Of a DNA stretch of 64,000 nucleotides, positions 17,094-27,260 are shown one piece after another. This stretch comes from an uncultured Bacteroidales bacterium (lineage in GTDB: Bacteria; Bacteroidota; Bacteroidia; Bacteroidales; UBA932), in the NCBI GenBank assembly GCA_944323445.1, contig CALUSM010000001.1, forward strand, positions 1 to 64,000. Reading direction: 5' to 3'. The translations under genes were made by a program, and so were the position numbers. The notes below the pieces were generated by a model. The model saw nothing but the letters and a program-made list of their open reading frames with translations. It was not told where the DNA came from and searched no databases. Every line of letters starts with the position of its first letter. Position 1 is the stretch's first letter.

Positions 17094-19169
17094 TCAGCGG
17101 CCGACGATGAGGGCTTGCTGTGGTCCGACGGTGAGGACGGGGCCGGAGAGGGTGCCGAGGCCGTCGACGGAGATGCGGCCGTCCCGGCAGTAAACGGTAT
17201 AGCTGTGAGTATCGGTCGTGGGAACAGTGTTTCCGGAGGACGGGCTGCCAGTGCCGGAATTACCGGAAGCGCTGTCCGAAGAACCCTGCCCCGGAACGGT
17301 AACCGACACAGCCTCCTTCCGCGAGTTGATCACCACGACGATCTCCTCGCAGGGGTCTCCGCCTGCATGTCCGGTCAGGCGCCAGGCCACGACTCCGTCA
17401 GGTGCATCGAGGAACTCCAGATGCTCACGTACCAGGTCGGCGTCCCCGAGACGGAAAGCGGGATGGGCCTTGCGCAGGGCGATGAGTCCGCGGTAGTAGT
17501 CGTACAGGTCGGCGTAGCGGGTCTTGAAGGACCAGTCGATGGCGTTGATGGCGTCGGGGCTGTTGTAGCTGTTGTGTACGCCCTGCTTGGTGCGGAAGAG
17601 CTCCTCGCCGGCGTAGATGAAGGGTATGCCCTGGGAGGTGAAGACCACGGTCTGGCCCAGTTTGTCCAGGCGCAGCAGCTCAGCCTCGGAGGCGCCGGGC
17701 AGGGTCGCGGCAAGGCGGTCGCGCAGGCACATGTCGTCGTGGCAGGAGATGTAGGATATCATCTGTGTAGGCTCAGAAGCCCAGCATGTGTCGGAATAGT
17801 TGACCGCTGAGTAGTCCACGCCCGGATGCTGTACAGCTCCTGCTACACCGAACTTGACGCTCTCCTCGAGGTCGGGCACTCCGCCGAGGAATCCGGCCTT
17901 GGAGTTGTCGCTGAACGGTCCGCGGAGGGCGTCGCGCATCTCGTCGGAGAAGGCCGCGATACCGGGCATCTCCCAGGTATTGGCCTTCATGGCCAGCAGC
18001 GAGCCGTCGTAGAGGGGCGCCGAGGCTGCCCAGCCCTCACCGTAGATAAGCACTGAGGGATCTATCTCGGAGACAGCCGCCCGTATCGCATTCATCGTCT
18101 CTATATCGTGTATGCCCATCAGATCGAAGCGGAAGCCGTCGATATGGTATTCCTCGACCCACCAGCATACGGACTCGACCATGAAGCGGCGCATCATCTC
18201 GCGGTCGGAGGCGGTCTCATTGCCGCAGGCCGAACCATCAGCGAAGGAGCCATCCTCCCTCATGCGGAAGAAGTAGCCGGGTACGGTCCGCTCGAAGGCC
18301 TGGGAGGCAGCGTCGGAGACATGGTTGTACACCACGTCTAGCACCACCCTGATACCGGCCTTGTGCAGGGCCTGGACCATCTCCTTGAATTCCCGGATGC
18401 GGCAGGCAGGGTCGTAGGGGTCGGTGGAGTAGGAACCGTCGGGGACGTTGTAGTTCACCGGGTCATAGCCCCAGTTGTAGACATTGTCCTCCAGACGGGT
18501 CTCGTCCACGGAGGCGTAGTCGAATGAGGGGAGGATGTGCACATGGGTCACGCCCAGTTCCACGAGGTGGTCCACTCCTGTACGCACGCCGCGAGGGCCG
18601 CGTGTTCCGCTCTCGGTCAGAGCCAGGAACTTGCCGCGGTGCTCAGGGGATATGCCGGAATTGCCGGAGATGGAGAAGTCCCTGTGGTGCATCTCATATA
18701 CCACTGCATCGGCAAATGAGCGGAGCTCCGGGCGGCGGTCCTCCGCCCAGCCTTCGGGGTCAGTGCTCCTGAAATCCACGATAGCGGCACGATGTCCGTT
18801 GACTCCCACTGCGGTGGCGAAAATACCGGGAGTCTCCTCGAGCCACTGTCCCGAAACATTGACCCTGAAGGTGTAGAAACGTCCGGCGAGGTCTCCCTCT
18901 GCGACAGCTTTCCAGGAGCCGTCTGCGGTGTTTTTCTTCATCTCAAGCACTTCGTAAGGCAGCCCTTCGAGGCCGTCTTCATACAGCAGAACGCGGGCAG
19001 AGTCAGCGGTGGGTGCCCAGAGGGAAAATTCAGAACGTTCCTGGGTGTACCCGAGTTCCTGGACGGAGCCCTCTTTCGGTGGAAATTGCTCTGTGGTGAC
19101 TGTGCAGCCTAGTGTCAGTACAGCTGCAGCAAGGGCCATGAGACCCGACGGTAAACATATCTGTTTCAT
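17094..19169 (-). CDS. pulA: Type I pullulanase, GH13, lipoprotein
   Basis: 691 aa. Lipobox LTLGC (Cys about 22) puts it in an outer membrane. An N-terminal CBM48-like domain (FSLWAPTADSARVLLY) precedes the GH13 barrel. Type I signature YNWGYDP is present. Catalytic set: Asp in DGFRFDLMGIHD, Glu in IYGEGW, Asp in ISCHDDMCL. Cleaves alpha-1,6 links in pullulan and limit dextrin. A Ser/Gly-rich insert (GSSDSASGNSGTGSPSSG) near the C terminus is an odd linker within the last beta domain. Single gene. Confidence 0.94.
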   Translation of the reverse strand: MKQICLPSGLMALAAAVLTLGCTVTTEQFPPKEGSVQELGYTQERSEFSLWAPTADSARVLLYEDGLEGLPYEVLEMKKNTADGSWKAVAEGDLAGRFYTFRVNVSGQWLEETPGIFATAVGVNGHRAAIVDFRSTDPEGWAEDRRPELRSFADAVVYEMHHRDFSISGNSGISPEHRGKFLALTESGTRGPRGVRTGVDHLVELGVTHVHILPSFDYASVDETRLEDNVYNWGYDPVNYNVPDGSYSTDPYDPACRIREFKEMVQALHKAGIRVVLDVVYNHVSDAASQAFERTVPGYFFRMREDGSFADGSACGNETASDREMMRRFMVESVCWWVEEYHIDGFRFDLMGIHDIETMNAIRAAVSEIDPSVLIYGEGWAASAPLYDGSLLAMKANTWEMPGIAAFSDEMRDALRGPFSDNSKAGFLGGVPDLEESVKFGVAGAVQHPGVDYSAVNYSDTCWASEPTQMISYISCHDDMCLRDRLAATLPGASEAELLRLDKLGQTVVFTSQGIPFIYAGEELFRTKQGVHNSYNSPDAINAIDWSFKTRYADLYDYYRGLIALRKAHPAFRLGDADLVREHLEFLDAPDGVVAWRLTGHAGGDPCEEIVVVINSRKEAVSVTVPGQGSSDSASGNSGTGSPSSGNTVPTTDTHSYTVYCRDGRISVDGLGTLSGPVLTVGPQQALIVGR

Positions 19170-19287
19170 AACACGTTAAAATGTTGTATGTCAAAAAGAG
19201 AAATATAAGTGCAAATTTAGGAAATTTCTCTTATTTGGCACAATCGTTGCTAGCCCGAACTCAGAATTTTTTAAAGAGTTATACAAT

Positions 19288-20424
19288 ATGCAGTATCTGA
19301 AAATTGCGGCTGTAAGCCTTCTTGCGGTTTTGAGCATGGCGTCGTGCAAGCAGAAGGCCGCCGGCCAGATGGAAGCGGTGACATATCCGCTTTTGAAGGT
19401 TTCTCCTGAGGACAGGACTCTGTCTGTCAGTTATTCAGCAGTAATAGAAGGAAAACAGGATGTCGAGGTGAGACCTCAGGTATCAGGTTTTATTACCGAT
19501 GTGCGTGTGAAGGAAGGTGCCAAGGTCAGCAAGGGCCAGACACTGTTCGTCATCGACACTATCCCCTATGCGGCGGCATACAGGCAGGCAAAGGCGGCAG
19601 TGGCCACAGCCGAGGCGCAGCTCGCCACAGCGCAGCTTTCACTCGAGGGCAGCGAGGACCTGTACGCCGACAAGGTCATTTCAGACTTCGAGCTCCAGAC
19701 CGCCCGCAACTCGTACAACAGTGCGGTAGCGGCTCTCCGTCAGGCGGAGGCGGCAGAGGCCAGCGCGGCCCAGAACCTGTCCTATGCCATCGTCAAGAGC
19801 CCCGTCAACGGCTCGGCCGGCATGACTTCCGTCAGGGTGGGCGCCTTAGTGAGCTCGGCCATGACAGAGCCTCTGATCAGCGTGTCCGACAACTCCGAGA
19901 TGTACGTCTACTTCTCCCTGCCCGAGAAGGAAGTGCTGTCAATGACCCGCCAGTACGGCTCGATAGACAACACCATAGCATCCTTCCAGCCCGTCACCCT
20001 GACTCTTACCGACCAGACCCTGTATGAGCGCGAGGGTCATATCGACGTCATCAGCCGTATCGTGGACAAGGGTACCGGTACAGTGAGCGTAAGGGCCGTT
20101 TTCGAGAATCCCGACGGACGTTTGATGAGCGGAAGTTCCGGCCGTGTGAACATCTCCTATGAAAAGGAGGACTGCATCGTGATTCCTCAGACAGCCACGT
20201 ACGAGATTCAGGACAAGATATTTGTATATAAGGTAGTGGACGGAAAGGCCGTTTCCACTCAGATCAGTGTTTTCAGAATCAATGACGGCAAGGAGTATGT
20301 CGTAGAGAGCGGCCTCTCCACAGGCGATGTGATCGTTTCTGAGGGCGCCGGTCTGCTCAGGGAGGGCACTCCCATCGCCGGTACTCCGGTTGAAGCCGGC
20401 TCTAACTCTAATAAAGGAGAATAA
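19288..20424 (+). CDS. RND efflux periplasmic adaptor
   Basis: 378 aa, AcrA/MexA type. Lipobox LSMASC tethers it to the inner membrane. The lipoyl half-motif EVRPQVSGFITDVRVKEGAKVSKGQTLF precedes an alpha-hairpin rich in Ala/Glu (about 100-160), then the barrel and membrane-proximal domains. First gene of a three-gene tripartite pump; 5 bp before the transporter. Confidence 0.95.
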   Translation: MQYLKIAAVSLLAVLSMASCKQKAAGQMEAVTYPLLKVSPEDRTLSVSYSAVIEGKQDVEVRPQVSGFITDVRVKEGAKVSKGQTLFVIDTIPYAAAYRQAKAAVATAEAQLATAQLSLEGSEDLYADKVISDFELQTARNSYNSAVAALRQAEAAEASAAQNLSYAIVKSPVNGSAGMTSVRVGALVSSAMTEPLISVSDNSEMYVYFSLPEKEVLSMTRQYGSIDNTIASFQPVTLTLTDQTLYEREGHIDVISRIVDKGTGTVSVRAVFENPDGRLMSGSSGRVNISYEKEDCIVIPQTATYEIQDKIFVYKVVDGKAVSTQISVFRINDGKEYVVESGLSTGDVIVSEGAGLLREGTPIAGTPVEAGSNSNKGE

Positions 20425-20429
20425 GAGAT

Positions 20430-23400
20430 ATGAATCTTAAAACGTTTATCGACCGGCCCATCCTGTCGGTCGCCATATCCATCTTCCTGGTACTGGTGGG
20501 TATCATCGGACTTGCGATGCTGCCTGTGGAGCAGTATCCGGATATCGCACCGCCTACCATCCGTGTCTCTACCACATACAGCGGCGCCAACGCGACCGCC
20601 GTGCAGAATGCCGTGATTGCTCCCCTCGAGGAGGCCATCAACGGTGTGGAGAACATGACCTACATGACCTCCGAGGCAAGTAACTCAGGAAGTGCTTCCA
20701 TTACAGTGTATTTTAAGCAGGGTATCGACCCTGACATGGCGTCTGTGAACGTGCAGAACCGTGTGTCCAGGGCCACATCCCTTCTCCCTGCCGAGGTGAC
20801 CAGAGTCGGTGTCGAGGTGTCCAAACGCCAGAGCAGTACCCTGAAGGTGTTCGCCATCGTATCGCCTGACGGTACATACGATGAGACCTTCCTCACCAAC
20901 TACCTTTCGATCAACGTAAAGCCTCAGATCCAGCGTATCTCGGGCGTCGGTGACTGTAACGTCATGGGCGGCGACTATGCCATGCGCGTGTGGATGAAGC
21001 CCGACCTGATGGCCCGCTACGAGCTGGTGCCCAGTGATGTGAGCGCTGCCCTGGCCAGTCAGAACATCGAGGCCTCAACCGGTGCTATCGGAGAGAACTC
21101 TGACAATGCCTTCCAGTACACACTCCGCTACAAGGGCCGTCTGTCCACCGAGGAGGAATTCGGTGAGATAGTCATCAAGGCCTACGAGGACGGCCGTGTC
21201 CTGAGACTGAAGGATATTGCTGACATAGAGCTGGGTGCCCTTTCCTACAACTACGAGGGCCGCGTGAAGGGCGCTCCCGGTGTGAGCTGTATGATCAACC
21301 AGACCGCCGGCAGTAACGCCAACGAGATCATCAAGGAGATAGACGCCTACCTGGAGACAGTGAAGGCCGACCTGCCCAAGGGTGTGGAGCTCGTGGACAT
21401 CATGAGTACCAAGGACTTCCTTGACGCCTCCATCAATGAGGTGATCAAGACCCTCTTCGAGACCCTCCTCCTCGTGATTCTGGTGGTGTATGTCTTCCTG
21501 CAGAACCCCAGGTCCACACTTATTCCTACGATATGTATATTCGTCGCGCTGATTGCCACATTCGCCTTCCTGATAGTGGCCGGCTTCACGATCAACCTCA
21601 TCACCCTCTTCGCATTGATATTGGTTATCGGTACGGTCGTCGACGACGCAATCATCGTGGTCGAAGCGGTGCAGGCACGCTTCGACATGGGTTACCGCTC
21701 TCCTTACAAGGCCGCTGTCGACGGTGTGGAGGGCGTGTCTGCAGCCGTAATCTCGGCGACACTGGTCTTCATGGCAGTGTTCATTCCCGTATCCTTCCTT
21801 GGAGGTACTTCCGGTCTGTTCTACAAGCAGTTCGGTCTTACCATGGCGGCAGCGGTGGGTTTCTCGGCCATCAACGCCCTGACCCTGTCCCCCGCACTCT
21901 GCGCCATCATACTCAAACCTAACGAGATCGTCCGTCCCGGCGAGAAACCCAAACAGTTCTCGACCAGGTTCAGAATCGCCTTCGAGACCTCTTTCGGACG
22001 TCTGATCACCAAGTACAAATACGGCGTCAAGTTCTTCATCAAGCACAAGTGGGTCGGTGTCAGCCTGCTCGTAGCAGCCTGCGGTCTGCTCGTGTACTTC
22101 ATGGCTACGGCCAAGACATCCCTGGTGCCCAACGAGGATACCGGTTCCCTCTTCATCAGTGTGGACGCTGCTCCCGGTACTACTCTGGCCGAGACCAACG
22201 ACATCCTCACCGAGATGCAGAAGAGCATCAGCGGTATCGAGGAGATACAGACCTACAACCAGGTGGCCGGTTTCTCCTTCTCCGGAAGCGGTGCCTCCCA
22301 CGCCATGATGATGGTCCGTCTCAAACCCTGGGACCAGCGCGAGGGTAAGGAGCACAGCAATACCGCCGTCATCGAGAAGATATACGCCAATACGGCCCAC
22401 ATCACCAACGCGCAGATATTTATCTTCGCGCCTCCTATGATCTCCGGTTACGGTACCGGTAACAGTTTCTTCGTTGACCTGCAGGACCGCTCGGGCCGTG
22501 GTATCGACGCCCTTGAGACAGTTACCCATCAGTTCATCGACGCCCTCAACCAGAGACCCGAGGTGCAGCTGGCCTACACCTCCTTCAGTTCCAACTTCCC
22601 TCAGTACGAGCTGGATGTGGATGCCGCCAAGTGTATCCGCGCCGGTACTACCACTGACGCCGTGCTTTCGGTCATCTCCGGTTACTACGGCAGTATGTAC
22701 GTGTCGAACTTCAACCGCTTCACCAAGCTCTACCGTGTCATGCTTCAGGCTCCCACCGAGTACAGGGACAACATGCAGTCGCTCGATGACGTATATGTCA
22801 GGACATCCAACGGCATGGCTCCCGTAAGCCAGTTCGTCACCATGCGCAAGATATACGGCGCCGAGGTGCTCAACCGTTTCAATATGTTCACCTCGATTAC
22901 CGTTCAGGGTATGCCTAATCCAGGCTACAGTTCGGGTGATATTATCCAGGCCATCGAGGAGGTCAGCAAGACAGCCCTGCCTACCGGATTCGGATACGAG
23001 TTCTCCGGTATGACCCGTGAGGAGGCCGAGCTGGCCGAGTCCAACACCACGGCCATCGTCTACGTTATCTGCGTGATCTTCATCTACCTCATCCTCGCCG
23101 GTCTGTACGAGAGTCTCTTCCTGCCTCTCGCGGTGCTCTGCTCTGTACCTTTCGGTCTGATGGGCAGCTACATGTTCACCAAGATGTGGGGTCTTGAGAG
23201 CAACATCTACACTCAGGTCGGAATGATCATGCTGATCGGACTGCTTTCCAAGACGGCGATTCTGATTACCGAGTACGGTACCCAGCGCCGCAAGATGGGC
23301 ATGAGCCTCAGCGCCGCAGCTCTATCGGCAGCCGGTGTCCGGCTCAGGCCCGTGCTCATGACCGTGCTCACCATGGTCATCGGCCTGCTCCCTCTGATCA

Positions 23401-23579
23401 CCGCTTCCGGAGTAGGTGCCAACGGTTACCGCTCCCTCGGTGTGGGAACTGCCGGCGGTATGGTGGTCGGAACCATAGCACTTATGTTCATAACGCCTAT
23501 GTTCTTCGTCATCTTCCAGTATGTGGAGGAGAAGGTAATGGGCAATAGAAAGGAGAAAAGAGAAGCCGCATCATTATGA
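20430..23579 (+). CDS. RND multidrug efflux transporter (HAE1 type)
   Basis: 1049 aa, the normal length for AcrB-like proton antiporters. FIDRPILSVAISIFLVLVGI starts TM1. The proton-relay Asp pair is seen in GTVVDDAIIVVEA (TM4), and the periplasmic porter loops and 12 helices are intact. Works with the adaptor upstream and the outer-membrane channel downstream, whose start overlaps its stop by 4 bp. Substrate unknown. Confidence 0.96.
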   Translation: MNLKTFIDRPILSVAISIFLVLVGIIGLAMLPVEQYPDIAPPTIRVSTTYSGANATAVQNAVIAPLEEAINGVENMTYMTSEASNSGSASITVYFKQGIDPDMASVNVQNRVSRATSLLPAEVTRVGVEVSKRQSSTLKVFAIVSPDGTYDETFLTNYLSINVKPQIQRISGVGDCNVMGGDYAMRVWMKPDLMARYELVPSDVSAALASQNIEASTGAIGENSDNAFQYTLRYKGRLSTEEEFGEIVIKAYEDGRVLRLKDIADIELGALSYNYEGRVKGAPGVSCMINQTAGSNANEIIKEIDAYLETVKADLPKGVELVDIMSTKDFLDASINEVIKTLFETLLLVILVVYVFLQNPRSTLIPTICIFVALIATFAFLIVAGFTINLITLFALILVIGTVVDDAIIVVEAVQARFDMGYRSPYKAAVDGVEGVSAAVISATLVFMAVFIPVSFLGGTSGLFYKQFGLTMAAAVGFSAINALTLSPALCAIILKPNEIVRPGEKPKQFSTRFRIAFETSFGRLITKYKYGVKFFIKHKWVGVSLLVAACGLLVYFMATAKTSLVPNEDTGSLFISVDAAPGTTLAETNDILTEMQKSISGIEEIQTYNQVAGFSFSGSGASHAMMMVRLKPWDQREGKEHSNTAVIEKIYANTAHITNAQIFIFAPPMISGYGTGNSFFVDLQDRSGRGIDALETVTHQFIDALNQRPEVQLAYTSFSSNFPQYELDVDAAKCIRAGTTTDAVLSVISGYYGSMYVSNFNRFTKLYRVMLQAPTEYRDNMQSLDDVYVRTSNGMAPVSQFVTMRKIYGAEVLNRFNMFTSITVQGMPNPGYSSGDIIQAIEEVSKTALPTGFGYEFSGMTREEAELAESNTTAIVYVICVIFIYLILAGLYESLFLPLAVLCSVPFGLMGSYMFTKMWGLESNIYTQVGMIMLIGLLSKTAILITEYGTQRRKMGMSLSAAALSAAGVRLRPVLMTVLTMVIGLLPLITASGVGANGYRSLGVGTAGGMVVGTIALMFITPMFFVIFQYVEEKVMGNRKEKREAASL

Positions 23580-24976
23580 GAAAGATAATCCTTACAATAG
23601 CAGCGGTAGCCGTAGTCAGCAGCTGCTCCATCTACCGCAAATACGAGAGGCCTGAGAATGTGGTTCCCATGGACAGTCTCTACCGCGCAGAGCTGGTCTC
23701 CCCCGAGGAGGACGCTCAGGCCGCTGAGGACAGCACCTCCTTCGGATACATGCCCTGGGAGGAGATGTTCACCGACCCTCACCTGCAGTCACTTATCCGC
23801 ACTGCCCTGGACAACAACACCGACCTGCTCAGCGCCGCTCTTAGGGTGGAGCAGGCCCAGCATCGCCTGAGAGCGTCCAAGCTGGCATTCACCCCGACGC
23901 TTTCCCTCAGTCCCAACATTAGTTACAACTACTCCTATTCCAATGACCAGGGAGCCTCGTCATGGAAGTACAGCCTGAATCCCACCGTCACATGGGACAT
24001 CGACCTCTTCGGGTCGCTGCTCAACGCCAAGCGCGGAACCCAGGCCGCCCTTCTCCAGCAGGAGGCCTACCGTCAGGCCGTGCGCTCCCAGCTCATAGCC
24101 ACCGTGGCCAATACCTATTATTCCCTTCTGATGCTCGACGAGCAGGTCCGTGTCAGCGAGGAGAATGTGGCCCTGTGGGCAGAGCAGATAAGGTCCATGG
24201 AGTCAATGCTCAAGGTCGGCCGTGTCAATGAGAACGCCGTCACCCAGTCCCGCGCCCAGCTCTACGGCCTGGAGGCATCCCTCGCCGATATGAAGCGTCA
24301 GCGCCAGGAGGCGGAGAATGCCCTCTGCTCCATCCTTGGCTCCGTGTACACTCAGATAGAGAGAAGCACCATCGACGAGCAGACTCTTCCCAAGGATTTC
24401 TCCGTAGGAGTGCCCCTCGAGCTGCTCTCGAACCGTCCCGACGTATATCAGGCGGAGATGGCTCTGGCAAGCGCTTATTACTCGACCAATCAGGCCCGTT
24501 CGGCCATGTATCCCCAGCTTACCCTCTCCGGCAGCGGGGGATGGACCAACGCCTTAGGTCAGGCAGTCAATCCCGGCCAGCTCATCGTGACGGCCATTGC
24601 CCAGCTGGCCAAGCCTATATTCTACAAGGGACAGCTGACTGCCAACCTTCGCGTGGCCAAGGCTGAGGAGGAGATAGCCAAGCTCACATACAAGCAGACC
24701 CTGCTCAATGCCGGCGAGGAGGTCAACAACAACCTCTACGCCCTTGAGATCTACGACGAGATGCTTCAGAAGCACCAGTCTCAGCTCAGCGACCTCGAGC
24801 GCACAGTCGAGACAGCGGAGTCCCTCTATCAGAGGAGTACGAAGATGACCTACCTCGAGGTGCTCACGGCCCGTCAGTCCCTGCTTACGGCCCAGCTCAA
24901 CGTCATCTCCGACAAGTATCAGTTACTGCAGACTACGGTCAACCTGTACCGCTCGCTTGGCGGAGGCCGACAGTAA
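23576..24976 (+). CDS. Outer-membrane efflux channel, TolC/OprM (NodT) family
   Basis: 466 aa. N-terminal signal with lipobox VVSSC. Two OEP repeats of coiled-coil helices (DNNTDLLSAALRVEQAQHRLRAS; LSNRPDVYQAEMALASAYY). ATG overlaps the stop of the transporter, so translation is coupled. Completes the tripartite pump. Confidence 0.95.
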   Translation: MRKIILTIAAVAVVSSCSIYRKYERPENVVPMDSLYRAELVSPEEDAQAAEDSTSFGYMPWEEMFTDPHLQSLIRTALDNNTDLLSAALRVEQAQHRLRASKLAFTPTLSLSPNISYNYSYSNDQGASSWKYSLNPTVTWDIDLFGSLLNAKRGTQAALLQQEAYRQAVRSQLIATVANTYYSLLMLDEQVRVSEENVALWAEQIRSMESMLKVGRVNENAVTQSRAQLYGLEASLADMKRQRQEAENALCSILGSVYTQIERSTIDEQTLPKDFSVGVPLELLSNRPDVYQAEMALASAYYSTNQARSAMYPQLTLSGSGGWTNALGQAVNPGQLIVTAIAQLAKPIFYKGQLTANLRVAKAEEEIAKLTYKQTLLNAGEEVNNNLYALEIYDEMLQKHQSQLSDLERTVETAESLYQRSTKMTYLEVLTARQSLLTAQLNVISDKYQLLQTTVNLYRSLGGGRQ

Positions 24977-24998
24977 CCAAGACATCATACATGGCAAT

Positions 24999-26423
24999 AT
25001 GAGACGAATAGATATTATCCTAACAGCCGTCGCCGCACTCGCGGTGGCGGCTTCTTGCAATGACAGCACCGTCCCCGCTCCCTACGGTCCCGTGCCCACG
25101 GAGGCGCAGGTCCAGTGGCAGCGGATGGAGTACTACATGTTCGTACATTTCGGCCCCAACACGTTTACGGACAGCGAGTGGGGGACGGGGGAGGAGGACC
25201 CGGACGTCTTTGCTCCCACCGGCCTGGACTGTGAGCAGTGGGCCCGCATCGCCCGGGAGGCCGGGATGAAGGGCATCATCCTCACGGCCAAGCACCACGA
25301 CGGTTTCTGCCTTTGGCCCAGCAAATACAGCAGGCACACCGTGGCTCAGAGCGCCTGGCGGAACGGTCAGGGCGACGTGCTCCGCGAGCTGGCGGACGCC
25401 TGTGAGAAGTACGGTCTCCGCCTGGGAGTCTACATCTCGCCCTGGGACCGCAATCATCCCGCCTACGGCACGGAGGCCTACAATGAAGTCTTCGCCGGCT
25501 GCATCACCGAGGTGCTGACCGAGTACGGCGATATCTTCGAGCTCTGGTTTGACGGAGCGGATGACGGGGAGGGCGATGCTCCGAGCCGTTACCGCTGGAA
25601 CTATTTCAATGCTACGGCCCATACCCTCAATCCGGACCTGGTGATATTCAGCGACGTCGGCCCCGGCTGCCGCTGGATAGGCAATGAGCGCGGATTTGCC
25701 GGAGAGACCAACTGGTCCCGCCTCGACCCTGCCGGATTTGCCCCCGGCCGTCTGGCCCCTTCCCGCGACACCCTCAACTGCGGCAATGTGCACGGTTCTC
25801 AGTGGATACCCGGAGAAGCCGACGTGTCGATCCGTCCCGGGTGGTTCTATTCCCCCTCGACCGACAGCCTGGTCAAGAGCGTGGACGAGCTGATGGAGAT
25901 CTACTACGCTTCGGTGGGCCGTAACGCCAACCTCCTGCTCAACGTGCCTCCCGACCGCCGCGGCCGCATCCATCCCGCTGACTCGGCCCGTCTGATGGAG
26001 TTCCGCGATGCCCGTACCGAGGCCTTCCATGCCGATTATGCCAAGATGTCGCGGGCCTATTCCGAGTCAGTCCGTGCCAATTCTCCCAAATATGCCGCTG
26101 CCAATGCGGTGGACGGCCGCTACTCGACCTACTGGGCTACGGACGACAGTGTCACCTCCGCCTCCTTCACCGTGTATTTCCGCAGGGACAGGGAGGTCAG
26201 CAAGGTGCTGCTGCAGGAGTATATCCCCTTGGGTCAGAGGGTTAGGGAGTTCAGCGTGGAATGCCGCTTAGGCGATACAGGAGAGTGGAAGGAGGTCTGC
26301 CGCGGCACGACCATAGGCTACAAGCGTATCATGCGGTTCGACCCGGTCATGGCATCGGAGGTAAGGATCAATATCATAGACTCTTACGCCTGCCCGCTGA
26401 TCAGCAATGTCTCGATATATTGA
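24999..26423 (+). CDS. Alpha-L-fucosidase, GH29, lipoprotein
   Basis: 474 aa from ATG 24999, chosen because the lipobox signal (VAVAASC) follows it; the frame is open upstream into the channel gene. GH29 motifs: YMFVHFGPNTFTDSEWG, KHHDGFCLWPS, and ELWFDGADD, whose Asp (about residue 183) is the expected nucleophile. The last 130 residues are a discoidin-like carbohydrate-binding domain. It starts 22 bp after the efflux operon with no terminator between, so it may be read through from it, an unusual partnership. Confidence 0.92.
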   Translation: MRRIDIILTAVAALAVAASCNDSTVPAPYGPVPTEAQVQWQRMEYYMFVHFGPNTFTDSEWGTGEEDPDVFAPTGLDCEQWARIAREAGMKGIILTAKHHDGFCLWPSKYSRHTVAQSAWRNGQGDVLRELADACEKYGLRLGVYISPWDRNHPAYGTEAYNEVFAGCITEVLTEYGDIFELWFDGADDGEGDAPSRYRWNYFNATAHTLNPDLVIFSDVGPGCRWIGNERGFAGETNWSRLDPAGFAPGRLAPSRDTLNCGNVHGSQWIPGEADVSIRPGWFYSPSTDSLVKSVDELMEIYYASVGRNANLLLNVPPDRRGRIHPADSARLMEFRDARTEAFHADYAKMSRAYSESVRANSPKYAAANAVDGRYSTYWATDDSVTSASFTVYFRRDREVSKVLLQEYIPLGQRVREFSVECRLGDTGEWKEVCRGTTIGYKRIMRFDPVMASEVRINIIDSYACPLISNVSIY

Positions 26424-26524
26424 CGCCCTGTCGGTCTTTTGTGACATTGTGGCACTGACGGGCGGGTGTGGTATCGATTTTGCAGAGGTATAAGTCAGAA
26501 TTAAAAATTTAAAACATTACTACC

Positions 26525-27007
26525 ATGATTACCGAAAAATTACAGAATGCGATCAATGATCAGATAATCGCCGAGATGTGGTCTGCCAACCTCTACCTTT
26601 CCATGTCTTTCTATCTTGAGAAAGAGGGTTATGACGGATTTGCACACTGGATGAAGAAACAGTCTCAGGAAGAGCTTGAGCATGCCTATGATATGGCATC
26701 GTTCCTCCAGAAGAGGGGCGGCACTGCCAAGGTCAGCATGATCGACGTAGTGCCTCAGGGCTGGGGCAGCGTGGAGGCTCTCTTCAAGCATGTCTATGAG
26801 CATGAGTGCCATGTGACTGCTCTTATCGACAAGATTGTGGACATCGCCCGCGAGGATAAGGATAAACCTTCCGAGGACTTCTTCATGGGCTACATCCGCG
26901 AGCAGGTAGAGGAGGAGGCTACCGCGCTCTCCATCTATGAGAAAGTACAGAAAGCCGGTGAGGCCGGTCTCGTAATGCTGGACAGCAAGCTCGGCGAGCG
27001 CAAATAA
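26525..27007 (+). CDS. ftnA: Ferritin, non-heme
   Basis: 160 aa four-helix ferritin that oxidises and stores iron. Ferroxidase ligands are visible in EMWSANLYLSMSFYLEKEG and SQEELEHAYDMASF, with a QVEEEATA ligand later. Full normal length. Single gene with a terminator after it. Confidence 0.96.
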   Translation: MITEKLQNAINDQIIAEMWSANLYLSMSFYLEKEGYDGFAHWMKKQSQEELEHAYDMASFLQKRGGTAKVSMIDVVPQGWGSVEALFKHVYEHECHVTALIDKIVDIAREDKDKPSEDFFMGYIREQVEEEATALSIYEKVQKAGEAGLVMLDSKLGERK

Positions 27008-27028
27008 TCCAGGCGGACAGTAAAGAAA

Positions 27029-27062
27029 TAAGGGCTGACCCTTCAAGGGCCGGCCCTTTTTC
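27029..27062. terminator. Terminator between ftnA and RHH gene
   Basis: AAGGGCTG pairs with CGGCCCTT (one wobble) and an inner CCCTT/AAGGG pair, followed by T5. Confidence 0.8.
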
Positions 27063-27068
27063 GTATCA

Positions 27069-27245
27069 TCAGTCGTGTTTTTTGGCCGGGAGGCGGCCGG
27101 AGCGGCGCAGGGCGTCGTCGATGAGCCACTGGAGCTGGCCGTTGATCGAGCGGAACTCGTCGGCGGCCCATTTCTCCAATGCTTCCATCGTCTCAGCATC
27201 TATGCGGAGTACGAAACTTTTCGTCTTTGACTGCTCTTTTGCCAT
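27069..27245 (-). CDS. Arc-type ribbon-helix-helix protein
   Basis: 58 aa. Reads MAKEQSKTKSFVLRID, then ETMEALEKWAADEF and SINGQLQWLIDDALRRS, the beta-alpha-alpha pattern of Arc/MetJ DNA-binding proteins. It starts 15 bp after the SPFH gene and is probably cotranscribed. In many Bacteroidota a small Arc-like protein follows an SPFH gene; the link is unexplained. Confidence 0.8.
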   Translation of the reverse strand: MAKEQSKTKSFVLRIDAETMEALEKWAADEFRSINGQLQWLIDDALRRSGRLPAKKHD

Positions 27246-27260
27246 CCTGTCTTTCTCGTT

